Below are positions 1-9,518 of a DNA stretch of 64,000 nucleotides, piece by piece (within the stretch, counting starts at the first letter, position 1; every line of letters starts with the position of its first letter). Origin of the DNA: Anaerolineaceae bacterium (GTDB taxonomy: Bacteria > Chloroflexota > Anaerolineae > Aggregatilineales > Phototrophicaceae). The notes under the pieces were generated by a model that saw only the letters and a program-made list of their open reading frames with translations, made no database searches and was not told where the DNA came from. The stretch covers positions 124,001 through 188,000 of the forward strand of contig WGMX01000024.1 of the NCBI GenBank assembly GCA_016124855.1. The letters run 5' to 3'. A program made the position numbers and the translations under genes.

Positions 1-2702
1 ATCGGCCATATGTGAATTTCGGGGATGTCGTACAACTGCTCATGCAGCGTTTTCAACTTTTGCTCACGCTGTGGATCATCGAGGGCGATGCCCGAGAAGA
101 AACTGGTGACATCCCAGAATTGGCGGAAGTAACTACCGCGCAATGTCGAAGGATATTCACGCCACAGAATTTCGCGGGCGAATTCGTGGTTTACACCAAC
201 CATGTAGGCTTCAATGAACTTTTGGTTGGTTTCGAGCAGTGTGATGCTGTTGTGTTCGATCAGTTGGATGTTGGGCAGGAATAGTTCTGATGAAATATCG
301 ACCAACGGTTTGTACATCGGCGCGTCAATTTTGGGATAGGCCAACAGTTCTTGGAAAACTTGCGACAACGGGAAGCGCAGCGCATCCTCTAGATAAGTCG
401 GAATGCTGATTGTCTTGAGCAAGCGCGTGGGAATGGTTTGGTCGGGATGAATGGCGGCGAATACACGGTCATTGATGGCGGTCAAGCTAACCGGTTTCAG
501 CGGGATTTCTTTGCCGGTGTTGAGTGTGGCTTCCATCAAGGCGTTGGTATCGCGCAGGGCATCTTTGAACTTGATCGCTTCGACACTATCACTGCCGCCG
601 ATGGTGGGTTTGAAGGTGGCATCCGGTTCGCTGAGAACAAAATCGGGACTCTTAGGCAGACGGTCAACCGACTCTGGAGTTTGGTTCTCAGGGCGAATGG
701 CATCCACCTGATTGAGTCGATCTGCCCACTCTTTGACGCGCAGATAGAGTTGATATAAGCCGTAGATGATGGCGAGGCCAATCGGGATGCAGACGATAGT
801 GAAAGCCAGCACCAGTGTGACAATCGCCACCAACGCAATCGCGACCCAAATGGCATTGACCAGCCACGGGAAACGTCGCAGCAAATCGACCGCTACCGGT
901 GGAATATCGGTGGGAGTCATTTTGTCGGCGATGTCGTCGGTGGTAGGCAAACCGGGCTGCGGAAGCTTGGGCGGAACAACCAGCACCGCACCGCTGCTGA
1001 TGCGCTGATAAAGATTAGCAGGTTGAATATCCGCGCTGAAGGCCAGTTTGCTCATCAGGCGGCCTTGCGGACGGATGACACGGCGCATGGCGGTTGATAC
1101 AAGCGCGGGCGGAAGGACGCTCTCGCTGAGGGTGTGCTGCACGGTGAAGTTTTGGAGTAAGATGCGGCGGTTCATGGGCGCGGTCAAGGTCATGGCGCGT
1201 TCGACTTTTTGGGCGTAAAGCGGCTTGATGTGCTTGTCGTACCAGATGAAGCTGATTTCTTTGGCGAACTGTGCCGCGCGGATTTTGCGGTTGGCCTCTA
1301 AGACATCGCCAACCTGCGCCCACGCCGCGTCCATGTAAGTTTCTTGCTTATCTTGAATGACGGATGTACCGAAGCCCGCCGCCACACGATAACGCGGATC
1401 GAGGTTGAGGTTATGCACCCAATTACGGTCGGGTGTATTGGGGTCGCCATCCAATAAACGCTGAGTAAGGGCGTGCCAGCGTCCGTATAAAGGCGGTGTA
1501 ATCAACGGATCGTCGGGATCATCAGGATCGACCGGAATAGTCACGCCATCGGCAGAGGCATCAGCGTTGGCCGCATCAGCCGGTTTATCGGAATAGGTAT
1601 CGGCTAGATTGACGAAAGCGGCTAAGGCAGTCTGGAAAGGCTGTGGATAAGGATTGTTATCCCATTCGTCGTACTTTTTGAGTTTATCAAGTTCTTCTTG
1701 ACTGAGGCTTACTTTTGGCACTTTGAGCGAACCGCCGAGCTTGAGGATGCCACCCAAGTCGGGATTGGTAATGCCGGGGAGTCCGCCGCCGGGAACTTCG
1801 ACATCCATATCGCGTGTGCCGACACGCGGATCGACCGGTTTGGCTTCCAGCAGACGCACCAGATATTCAAAATCACCGACATCACCGGTGCGGAAATACC
1901 AGCGGAAGTAGACCGGCAGTTCCAAACCGATGGGTGAATTGGTTTGCCACGCGGGTGTGTTGGCGGCTAAATTGGTTGGAATGGGTTGGCCTATGCCGGA
2001 CAATCGCCCGCTTTCAAACGAGGGGACGAGGAAGGCGTGATAGGCGATATTCGGCTGCAATTGGCGTGGACAAATGATGCGCGAATAGGCCAAGTCGGCG
2101 TTCTCGTTGAGGATGCTCTGAAAACGGGGCAGCACCGCATTCATATCATCGGAGATCATGTCGGTGTCGTTGCCCATAAGGCTGCGGTTAATATGAACAT
2201 GTGCCCATGCCCACAGTTGGTCAGGACGCGGCAGCACTTTGCCATCCACTTTGAGTTTGATGAAGGGCAGTGGGCGATCTTTGATATTCGTCCCTTCGTC
2301 AAACTCGGCGCTTTCTTGGAGAACGATCAAGGCCAGCCACGGACGCAGCCGATTCTTGGCTAAATCGGGCGCGGAGGGGGTATAACGCCACGGGAAATCT
2401 TCATCGTAAAATTCGATACTCGGCAGATAGTTCGGTTCATAGTTGGTGATCCAATTATGCGGGTCGGTTTTGATGACGGCACGTTGGTCAATGCCGACAA
2501 TATCACCGGGGCCATATAACTGCACCGGACGGGTAATCGGGACAGGTGTACCATCGCTGCCGTCGAGATTTTGCAGCTTGAGATTCAGATTGACCTGCAC
2601 ACTGGCACGTACTTTGACACTGGCATCGCCTTCAGGATTGGTGATGCTGTTGGCGACACCTTGACGTAACCACGGCAGAAATGAATAACTGGGTGTACTC
2701 AT
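1..2702 (-). CDS. Giant protein of unknown function, partial (C-terminus beyond left edge)
   Basis: The frame is open from an ATG at 2702 to the window edge, giving about 900 codons with no stop. The ATG overlaps the stop of the upstream gene (ATGA), so the two are probably translationally coupled. I translated it by hand. The N-terminus reads MSTPSYSFLPWLRQG. A conserved-looking RLRPWLALIVL stretch lies near residues 115-125. A long hydrophobic segment (about residues 609-652) could be one or two membrane helices. Near the edge is a striking NHEFAREILWREYPS / RGSYFRQFWD block. I recall similar uncharacterised proteins beside DUF6603 proteins in other bacteria but cannot confirm it here. No enzymatic motif is visible. 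The missing part lies to the left of base 1. It is probably the last or next-to-last gene of the operon starting at 9157. Confidence 0.85.
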   Translation of the reverse strand, partial: MSTPSYSFLPWLRQGVANSITNPEGDASVKVRASVQVNLNLKLQNLDGSDGTPVPITRPVQLYGPGDIVGIDQRAVIKTDPHNWITNYEPNYLPSIEFYDEDFPWRYTPSAPDLAKNRLRPWLALIVLQESAEFDEGTNIKDRPLPFIKLKVDGKVLPRPDQLWAWAHVHINRSLMGNDTDMISDDMNAVLPRFQSILNENADLAYSRIICPRQLQPNIAYHAFLVPSFESGRLSGIGQPIPTNLAANTPAWQTNSPIGLELPVYFRWYFRTGDVGDFEYLVRLLEAKPVDPRVGTRDMDVEVPGGGLPGITNPDLGGILKLGGSLKVPKVSLSQEELDKLKKYDEWDNNPYPQPFQTALAAFVNLADTYSDKPADAANADASADGVTIPVDPDDPDDPLITPPLYGRWHALTQRLLDGDPNTPDRNWVHNLNLDPRYRVAAGFGTSVIQDKQETYMDAAWAQVGDVLEANRKIRAAQFAKEISFIWYDKHIKPLYAQKVERAMTLTAPMNRRILLQNFTVQHTLSESVLPPALVSTAMRRVIRPQGRLMSKLAFSADIQPANLYQRISSGAVLVVPPKLPQPGLPTTDDIADKMTPTDIPPVAVDLLRRFPWLVNAIWVAIALVAIVTLVLAFTIVCIPIGLAIIYGLYQLYLRVKEWADRLNQVDAIRPENQTPESVDRLPKSPDFVLSEPDATFKPTIGGSDSVEAIKFKDALRDTNALMEATLNTGKEIPLKPVSLTAINDRVFAAIHPDQTIPTRLLKTISIPTYLEDALRFPLSQVFQELLAYPKIDAPMYKPLVDISSELFLPNIQLIEHNSITLLETNQKFIEAYMVGVNHEFAREILWREYPSTLRGSYFRQFWDVTSFFSGIALDDPQREQKLKTLHEQLYDIPEIHIWP

Positions 2703-5700
2703 GGTGTCACCTCGAAGTGTGGAATGACGTGCAGGGCTTCGGCGCGGTTAGGGTCTTCAGCGATGGCCTGCTGCATGAAGTCGCGGGCGGCGGCTTCGCT
2801 GTTGAAGGTGGTTGAGCCTGTGTAGGCTTTATTATTGGCCTGATAAGCGACCGTGTAGCCTTCCTGAGCAACCGTGACCTTTTCCTTAAAGGGCTGATAC
2901 TGGGTCTTAACACTAACTGACAGCGCCGATTTGCTGATGGCAGCGCCGCCGAGGAAATGATTAAACAAGCCAAAGACAAAGATGCTAAACCGTTTGCGGA
3001 AGCGCTTGTAGTTGTTGTCGATGATGATCTGTTCGTAGCGCACGACACGGCGAACGGCGTGGCTGGACTTCAACTGCTGTCCGGAAACCGACAGCTGCAC
3101 ACCGCCGTTAAGCTGTTGATAGGAAGGACGCGAGAGCTTGGTGGCATCGTCCATGTTTTGATATTGGGCGATGGCGAACTGCTCGGTGGCATCCGCCGCT
3201 TTACCCAAGCCGCCGATGACCACTTCAATGCTAAAACGTTTGGCATCGTCGGGTTTCTGGTTGCCCACTTTGTCGATATTTAAATCCAGCGGCACGGCTT
3301 TCTGGCTGACGCGCAGCGTTCCTACCGGATGCAGCACCAGCGCATCGGTCGGATCAAGTTTTCGCAAGGACACTAGCAGATTACTGGTAGCAGGCAGTTC
3401 CGCTTTCCAGTTTTCGGGTTTGTTCAATTCACCTGTGAGGATGGGGATAACCGCAATCGGTGGCAGCGAGGTATCTTTCGATTCGCCCCAACTGATGTCG
3501 AAGTCGGCAGAAATATCAAAGAACAGCAGCGAGATCGAGCCTGAACCCTTCGCCCGCCAACCGGATGGGCCAGAGAGCGCGAAGGCCAAACGAACACTAA
3601 ACAGGCCGATGCCAAAAGCCTTCAATGACACCGAGGCTGAAATTTGCGCGATGAAGTAGAAGGGCGAGAACTGAATCAGTACATCAAAGCCGATGTGTCC
3701 TTCGAGGCCGAAGTCATCAAAGCCCAAGACGATCTCAGCGTTCGCGCCAAATTGTACCGTGTTAGAGGTAACGGCGAAATAACCCTCAACACGGATGCGC
3801 TGCACCGGATTGCTGAGGATGCTAAATGAGATGCGGCGCGGGCTAGGAAAGGGTAAAGGCGGTGGATTAAACTGAGGATGGAAACCGCCAACGCTGAGGA
3901 CAAAATTGGCATCATCACCAAAGGCCATGAGCAAACCCATGTCACCTTCGATGGTGAAGAACAAGACCCGCGACTCGAACAGCGTGGCGAAGAACCACAC
4001 CCGCGATTTATCAAATTCCAGCGCACCGATGAAGCTGACTTGCAAGACAATTAGCGCGGCATCATCGGCAGGCAGCGCTACCCGTAAGATGCCGACGATG
4101 GCGATATTACCGGGAATTTCAATGATGATGCCTAATGACAAACTGACCAATGTGGGCGTTCCCCAACCGAGTTTGACCATTGGGCCGATGAGGAATTTGC
4201 CGTTTTCGGGCGGGAAGAAATTCCTTAAATCGCTGATGATGCGCGGGGCATTGGCGATGACATCATGAGGGAACATGATGTTGTTGAGTGCGCCGTTGCG
4301 GACACCTTCCGCCAGCGCTTGCAGATTCATGGTGCGGTTGAGGCCGAGCAAACCGCCAACACCCAACAAGGTAAAGCCAAATCCGAGTTGAATGCCTGTG
4401 GCAAACTCGGCGGTGATGATAATCAGCAGCGAGAAGCCCTTTGAACCGTCGGGCATCCGTGTGGTGATGAGGCCAATGGCGGTAACGGTGACAATTTCTG
4501 CCAGAGAAAGCTGGAGGACTCCGCCATATTCTTCTTTGTCATAGTCGAAGAACAGATAACCGCCACCACTGACTACACCGGCATCAATTGACAGGCCGAC
4601 CCCTTTGGGTGGTTTGAAGCCCAGCGAGAAATCGACCGGCCCGACACTACCTTTGCGGTCGGCTGGGAAGCTGAGGTTGGCGATGAGGCCAATTTCTTCG
4701 ACAACAGCTTGTAATGGGCCAAGCGCTGCTTTGATGTCTCCGCTCAGGCCGATTGGGAATTTCGTCCCTTGTATGCCAACGCTGATGGTCAATGCGCTGA
4801 TGTCCACTGGCCCCAGCGAAATATGTACCGGCAGCTTGATTTCGAGGGTGCTGCTGCCGAAGAAGAAAATACCGTTCTTGGTCGAATAACCCATGCCCAG
4901 ATCAAAGTCTGACTGAAAATTGACACCCGACAGCAGCGACCCTAAAAAGCCATCGGCTTTGGACATGTCGATGACGAGTTTACCCTTTTTAACTTCGGCA
5001 GTGGCGATTAAATCCCCTTCGGCTTGAGAGCCTTTCCACGCGAAGCCCGCGCCGAGTTTGACGATGAGCTGTTTGGCTTCAAGGCGGCTGCCCCCGGCTT
5101 GCCCCAATATCAGATAAGCATCGCCGGTTTCGCTGCCGCCCGTCCATATGACGAGACCATCGCCCTGTGCTTGGCCTGAAGGCGGCTTAAAAGTGATTTT
5201 ATCATTAGGTTGGACGATGAGTTCCGAACCGACATTCAGTTCGCCATTGAGCTGAAATTCCACCTTCCAATCGTCCTGTGTGAAGGCTTTGGACGTATCA
5301 AGACCAAAGGTATCTACAACCTTGATGCTTAAGCCTTTAGGATCAATATCGGTCTTGGGCGAAATCTCAACGAAATAGATGTCTAGCACATGTGGATTGA
5401 CGCTGGTATCGAGGATGGCAGGCAGACCGGCTTCATTCAACAAGTGCTGAAAGGTATCGAGTAAAACGTTACCGTTAAAAGTTGGGCTACCCCAGCCATA
5501 TTTGGTTTGTAAATAAGTTAAGGGTGATTGGATGAAGTCTAAGAATTGGTCAATATGAATGGCGCGTTTAGTATAGGGCGGCTTCGTTGGATCAACCGAT
5601 CCGACGTTTTCTTCGGTTCGCTCGAGTAAGCCGGTAAATTCTAAAATTCCCGCTAAACCGCTAATTGTTTCCAGATCACGGGCGACTAAATAATCGAGGA

Positions 5701-6103
5701 GACTCTGCGGCAGTTGATTGGCGAAGGTATTCAGATCATTGACCGCGACACCGGTTGCCGCGCCTGCGTTCTTGAGGGCGGTTGCTAACTGCTCGATTGC
5801 TTCAAAGCACTTTTTGACGAGGTTGATGACCTCTAAGCTTTTGCTGACGATTGCGCCAATGTCGTCGGCTTCGATCAGATCAACCAGTTCAATGGCTTTG
5901 TCGGCAAGCTGTTCCACCAATGTGACTATGTTTTCGACAGCATTCGTAACCGGTGTGATGCTGTCTAATGCAGGCGGAAACTGTAAGCCGAGTTCGGCAA
6001 ACAGCAGCCGAACTTGCCCTGCTTCCAACCGTTCTTCTAAGGGAAGCAGCAGCGTTCTTAGCCCAAGTGCAATCGACTCTAAAGTACCATTTTGTTGAGG
6101 CAT
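2699..6103 (-). CDS. DUF6603-like large beta-rich protein (1134 aa)
   Basis: The start is supported by GAGGAAG about 8 bases upstream. Residues 1-130 are amphipathic and helical. From about residue 200 the chain becomes long alternating hydrophobic/glycine beta strands, with no cysteine-rich or catalytic motif. Blocks such as FTLLGVGGLLGLNR, PPENGKFLIGPMVKLGWG, FVLSVGGFHPQFNPP and YFAVTSNTVQFGANAE match my memory of the DUF6603 family, whose function is unknown. The repetitive strand pattern suggests an elongated or barrel-like structural protein. No signal peptide is evident, so export, if any, would need another route. It sits 19 bases after the second protease gene and overlaps the next gene by four bases. 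A structural or surface role is inference; the family call is fairly confident. Confidence 0.75.
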   Translation of the reverse strand: MPQQNGTLESIALGLRTLLLPLEERLEAGQVRLLFAELGLQFPPALDSITPVTNAVENIVTLVEQLADKAIELVDLIEADDIGAIVSKSLEVINLVKKCFEAIEQLATALKNAGAATGVAVNDLNTFANQLPQSLLDYLVARDLETISGLAGILEFTGLLERTEENVGSVDPTKPPYTKRAIHIDQFLDFIQSPLTYLQTKYGWGSPTFNGNVLLDTFQHLLNEAGLPAILDTSVNPHVLDIYFVEISPKTDIDPKGLSIKVVDTFGLDTSKAFTQDDWKVEFQLNGELNVGSELIVQPNDKITFKPPSGQAQGDGLVIWTGGSETGDAYLILGQAGGSRLEAKQLIVKLGAGFAWKGSQAEGDLIATAEVKKGKLVIDMSKADGFLGSLLSGVNFQSDFDLGMGYSTKNGIFFFGSSTLEIKLPVHISLGPVDISALTISVGIQGTKFPIGLSGDIKAALGPLQAVVEEIGLIANLSFPADRKGSVGPVDFSLGFKPPKGVGLSIDAGVVSGGGYLFFDYDKEEYGGVLQLSLAEIVTVTAIGLITTRMPDGSKGFSLLIIITAEFATGIQLGFGFTLLGVGGLLGLNRTMNLQALAEGVRNGALNNIMFPHDVIANAPRIISDLRNFFPPENGKFLIGPMVKLGWGTPTLVSLSLGIIIEIPGNIAIVGILRVALPADDAALIVLQVSFIGALEFDKSRVWFFATLFESRVLFFTIEGDMGLLMAFGDDANFVLSVGGFHPQFNPPPLPFPSPRRISFSILSNPVQRIRVEGYFAVTSNTVQFGANAEIVLGFDDFGLEGHIGFDVLIQFSPFYFIAQISASVSLKAFGIGLFSVRLAFALSGPSGWRAKGSGSISLLFFDISADFDISWGESKDTSLPPIAVIPILTGELNKPENWKAELPATSNLLVSLRKLDPTDALVLHPVGTLRVSQKAVPLDLNIDKVGNQKPDDAKRFSIEVVIGGLGKAADATEQFAIAQYQNMDDATKLSRPSYQQLNGGVQLSVSGQQLKSSHAVRRVVRYEQIIIDNNYKRFRKRFSIFVFGLFNHFLGGAAISKSALSVSVKTQYQPFKEKVTVAQEGYTVAYQANNKAYTGSTTFNSEAAARDFMQQAIAEDPNRAEALHVIPHFEVTP

Positions 6104-6122
6104 AAAACGGTCTTCCTCGGCT

Positions 6123-7706
6123 TTAAACTTCTATTTCAAAGTTATCTAAAACTTCTAACCACTGACGATTCTGGATGGCTTCGGCAACCGCGTCGGCGCT
6201 GTTAAATTGGTCGATGAGCCGCGCGAGCAGCGGCAGACATTTTTCGATGGCGGCTTGCAACTGTGGACTGCCATGTTTGGTCAGTACAGCAGCCATCGTC
6301 GTGAGTAACTGCTGGCGGCTGACCCCTTCAATTGCCTGCGGAATCTGGTAGGTCGGCACTTTGACGCTGCGCCCGATGGCGGCGATATACGTTGGCCCGT
6401 GATTGCGATGCCATGTGACCGTGACCTCGCGCCGTTGATTGACGAGGTGCATGATCTCGTAAATGTGAGTCTCGGCAAGTGATAAAAGCGGCTGGAGTTC
6501 AGGAGCGGCGACCAACTGTGGATAGATTTTTTGCCACCAGCGTTCGAGATGGGTTTGCTCGGTCATCTCTGAACTGGCAAGACTCACGTCGTTACCGTCA
6601 ATCGGAGTATCCAACACTGCTACCTCCCCGGTTGGTGGTGTATTGACAACTGGCACAATATTGCGTGTTCCCGGAATGGTCACACCCAGCGCCGTTTCGA
6701 CCAAATGTATATGGCAGGCTAGCGAGTAATGGTTGCCCGTTTTAGGATCATCATACGAAGCGAAATGCAGACCAACAATTTCGTGAGCTTCATTGTAAAT
6801 CACCGATCCGGAATCACCGGGTTCTGCGAACGGTTTCGTAGGATCAAAGTCGTCAGCAGCTTCATCAAAAAAAACTACTATAATGATATTGCTGAAAGCA
6901 AACGAGTCACCAGCAGGTAGAAAAAACTTAGAATAATCAATCTTTCCATCAACCGTCTTACTGGCGTTCACAATTTTGCCAACGGTTGGCCCGGACTTGG
7001 CTCCTGTTTTAAAAACTTTTATATCTATTTGGGCAGTTCCCACGCCTACCAACTGTGTAGTCCCCACTTTATTCTCGTGCGGGATGACATGTTTACAGCA
7101 GCAGCATGAGCCTTCTTCAGCCAAAACCGCCAACGCACAATCGACCTGACCGCCGATTGTGCCCGTACCATCAGGCACAACCCCGATTTCGTTGTCTGAA
7201 CCGGCTAGCGGTTGGTAGACCTGACTATCCCCTTCATTAATGCCGGGCAAACCTTTGTTGCGAAATAATACATGATAATTAGAGATTAAGACCTCTTTGT
7301 TGTCACTGTTGCGTTTTGCAAAACAGCCGAGTGTTCCAGCACCATCAGATGCGGCTGAGGTTGAAATAGCAATGCCGGAGCGTATGGGACGTATCTTAGT
7401 CAAATCAAGCAATTCACCGTCGGAAAGTTTGATATAAGCCGTGTCCAGTTCCTCTTGAACATCAAGCGGCAAGCCAGCGATTTCTTTGGGCAGCACAGCC
7501 TCTTTGGGCAGTTGACTTTCGGAAAGCTTTTCCTTGACGTAGACCACCACACCCCATTCCGAAGTGAAGGCTCCGTTTTTCATCCGGAGGCCGATGCCGA
7601 TGTCGGTCACGTTGGGAAAAGACCGCAACTGTGCGCGGGCTGCTTCGTCCAAGTAATCTTCAAGAGAGCGAGGTGGCATGTCCATGAGGTTCATATGCTC
7701 CTTCAC
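6123..7706 (-). CDS. Chymotrypsin-fold serine protease-like protein, copy 2 (527 aa)
   Basis: The catalytic triad can be read: His145 in SNYHVLF, Asp189 in QVDCALAVL and Ser299 in PGDSGSVIYN. This fits a trypsin-like (S1) fold, and the enzyme is probably active. Residues 20-95 form an N-terminal region seen in bacterial proteins of this type (VTDIGIGL, then VVVYVKEK). An unusual Cys-Cys-Cys-Cys-Lys-His run at 201-206 may bind metal. The C-terminal 130 residues (VTVTWHRNHGP, GRSVKVPTYQIP, GVSRQQLLTTMA) are shared with the upstream paralogue. The start is uncertain: GTG 7706 overlaps the previous stop, while ATG 7694 and 7685 lie close behind an AAGGAG. There is no signal peptide. It is the second gene of the four-gene operon, and its substrate is unknown. 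Confidence 0.8.
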   Translation of the reverse strand: MKEHMNLMDMPPRSLEDYLDEAARAQLRSFPNVTDIGIGLRMKNGAFTSEWGVVVYVKEKLSESQLPKEAVLPKEIAGLPLDVQEELDTAYIKLSDGELLDLTKIRPIRSGIAISTSAASDGAGTLGCFAKRNSDNKEVLISNYHVLFRNKGLPGINEGDSQVYQPLAGSDNEIGVVPDGTGTIGGQVDCALAVLAEEGSCCCCKHVIPHENKVGTTQLVGVGTAQIDIKVFKTGAKSGPTVGKIVNASKTVDGKIDYSKFFLPAGDSFAFSNIIIVVFFDEAADDFDPTKPFAEPGDSGSVIYNEAHEIVGLHFASYDDPKTGNHYSLACHIHLVETALGVTIPGTRNIVPVVNTPPTGEVAVLDTPIDGNDVSLASSEMTEQTHLERWWQKIYPQLVAAPELQPLLSLAETHIYEIMHLVNQRREVTVTWHRNHGPTYIAAIGRSVKVPTYQIPQAIEGVSRQQLLTTMAAVLTKHGSPQLQAAIEKCLPLLARLIDQFNSADAVAEAIQNRQWLEVLDNFEIEV

Positions 7707-9157
7707 TCGGCAATAACAGGGGCAAGTGGCTGACGGGTTTCTAGCAGCGACAGTATTTCATCAACGGTATCAGACTGCTGCATCCATAGCAGCAGCGGCA
7801 GCGAATATTTTTCGATGACTTGTTTAAGGGGTGAACTGCCCTGTTCAGAAAGCACCGTCGCCATGCTCATGAACAACTGCTGGCGGGTGACACCGTCAAT
7901 TTCGTTGGGGATTTTGTAAGTCGCGACTTTGACACTGCGTCCCATTGCCCCCAGAAAAGCAGGGCCTTTTTTGCGATGCCATGTGACTGTGACTGCGCGG
8001 TTGTTGTTAATGAGATCAATAATTTCGTCGCCGTGTTGTTGGACCAGCTGCAATATTTCACGTCCAGTTTCGGACTGCGACAAACGCACTTGCAAGTGAT
8101 CCACCAGCGCTTCGCCGTCGGCCCGCTCCAACAGGGTTTGTGGTGTGGCCTCTATCGCGTGCAGCACGTCTGATGTTTGAATACTGCCGACCGGAAAACG
8201 AATGTTCATGGCGGCAATGACATCGGCAATCGGGCAAGCCACGCCGTGCCCATACAGCGAATCGGTCGGGTTCAGGTAAGCACCCCACATGAGGCCGATG
8301 ACCTCATTATCAGGGTTTACCAGCACTGCGCCGGAGTCACCCTTGCCTTGAAAAATCGGGTATTCCGCATCGGGCTTCACTAAGATTTGCCGGATACGCG
8401 GCGGAATTCCTTTGGCTGTATTGGGTGGCGATTGATGGGTTATGGATACAATCGTACCGATGGTGCGGTCAGTGGTCGCGCCGACTTTCGATACCGAAGG
8501 CGGATCGGCGGGATTAACTGTGGCATTGGCACTTCCGAATAGCAGTCCATCGTGATTAGCCCCGTTTAGATCACGGATAAACGACGTTGGAATGACCTCG
8601 GACTTCAGGCTGCAGATGGCACAATCCATGACGGCATCGTGTCGCTTATCCAAAATTTCGCCGATAATGTCGCAATTACAGCAGCACACACCTCTAATTT
8701 TCGGCTGTCCGATTTCGACACCGGTATCGCCCTCTGAATGTCCGGCAAACATCACATGGTAATTACCCAAAGCAACGTAAGTGTTGTCGCTGTTGCGCTG
8801 AACGATACAACCCAGCGTGCCGCCCGCTTCTTTGTCATTGCGGATTTGAACGCCACCTTTTATCGGACGAAACTTTTCAGAATTTGAGGTTGCTGTGGGG
8901 ATACTCTGTTGAATGATATCGGTCTTTACACCAAAAATTTCGTCGGGGATTTTTTCGTCAGGGGAAAGCTGATCTTGAGGAATTTTTTGCTCTACATAAA
9001 CGCGGAAGGCCAATTCTTTGGTTAGCTGCCTGCCGCTTTCTTTGATACCCACCTCAACTGAGGTTACACCGGGATATTTTTTGAGTTCGGTTGTTACTTG
9101 ATCCAGTAATCCAACCAATCGGTCGTGTTCGGCGTTCCATTCAGCTTGAGTTTTCAT
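7703..9157 (-). CDS. Chymotrypsin-fold serine protease-like protein, copy 1 (484 aa)
   Basis: This is a paralogue of the next gene with the same three-part layout. Counting from the chosen ATG, the triad is His134 (GNYHVMF), Asp178 (VMDCAICSL) and Ser275 (GKGDSGAVLVN). A cysteine cluster GVCCCNC around 156-162 sits at the same place as in copy 2. The tail carries VTVTWHRKKGP, GRSVKVATYKIP and GVTRQQLFMSMA. I chose ATG 9157 over the longer frame start at 9202 because AGGAAG lies just upstream. It is the first gene of the operon. Conservation of the triad, the Cys cluster and the tail in both copies suggests all three matter for function. The tail is not a domain I recognise. Confidence 0.8.
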   Translation of the reverse strand: MKTQAEWNAEHDRLVGLLDQVTTELKKYPGVTSVEVGIKESGRQLTKELAFRVYVEQKIPQDQLSPDEKIPDEIFGVKTDIIQQSIPTATSNSEKFRPIKGGVQIRNDKEAGGTLGCIVQRNSDNTYVALGNYHVMFAGHSEGDTGVEIGQPKIRGVCCCNCDIIGEILDKRHDAVMDCAICSLKSEVIPTSFIRDLNGANHDGLLFGSANATVNPADPPSVSKVGATTDRTIGTIVSITHQSPPNTAKGIPPRIRQILVKPDAEYPIFQGKGDSGAVLVNPDNEVIGLMWGAYLNPTDSLYGHGVACPIADVIAAMNIRFPVGSIQTSDVLHAIEATPQTLLERADGEALVDHLQVRLSQSETGREILQLVQQHGDEIIDLINNNRAVTVTWHRKKGPAFLGAMGRSVKVATYKIPNEIDGVTRQQLFMSMATVLSEQGSSPLKQVIEKYSLPLLLWMQQSDTVDEILSLLETRQPLAPVIAE

Positions 9158-9518
9158 GTTTGAACTTCCTACCGCGCTGCTAAATTGCGGACGGTCAATC
9201 AAGAATCACACAAGACCCGGACAAGGCGTAAGGATGTGTATAGCTAATGTCGGTACAGCCCTATTTCTCGACCGATGGGATATTTGGTGGTACAGATTTG
9301 CCTTGTTTCACGCTTTGCAGGCATCAATGAGGGTGAAAGCGAGAGGTCAGCGCTTTGACGTAGACATTTCATCGACCATACACCAGAGCTAAAATCCTGA
9401 CTGAGTTTTCGTAATACACAAAATACTTTTATTTACTTTCTTCATACTTTTGGTTGAAATGACACTTTTGTCAACATTGTGAAAGGTTTCCCTAACAATT
9501 ACACGGGAAATTGCGGCA
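9158..9518. other. Intergenic region upstream of the protease/DUF6603 operon
   Basis: This 361-base stretch contains no convincing gene. It must hold the promoter for the minus-strand operon starting at 9157. The part at 9400-9500 is AT-rich. A TTGACA-like hexamer on the minus strand near 9471 has no good -10 partner, so I do not call a promoter. Confidence 0.5.
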
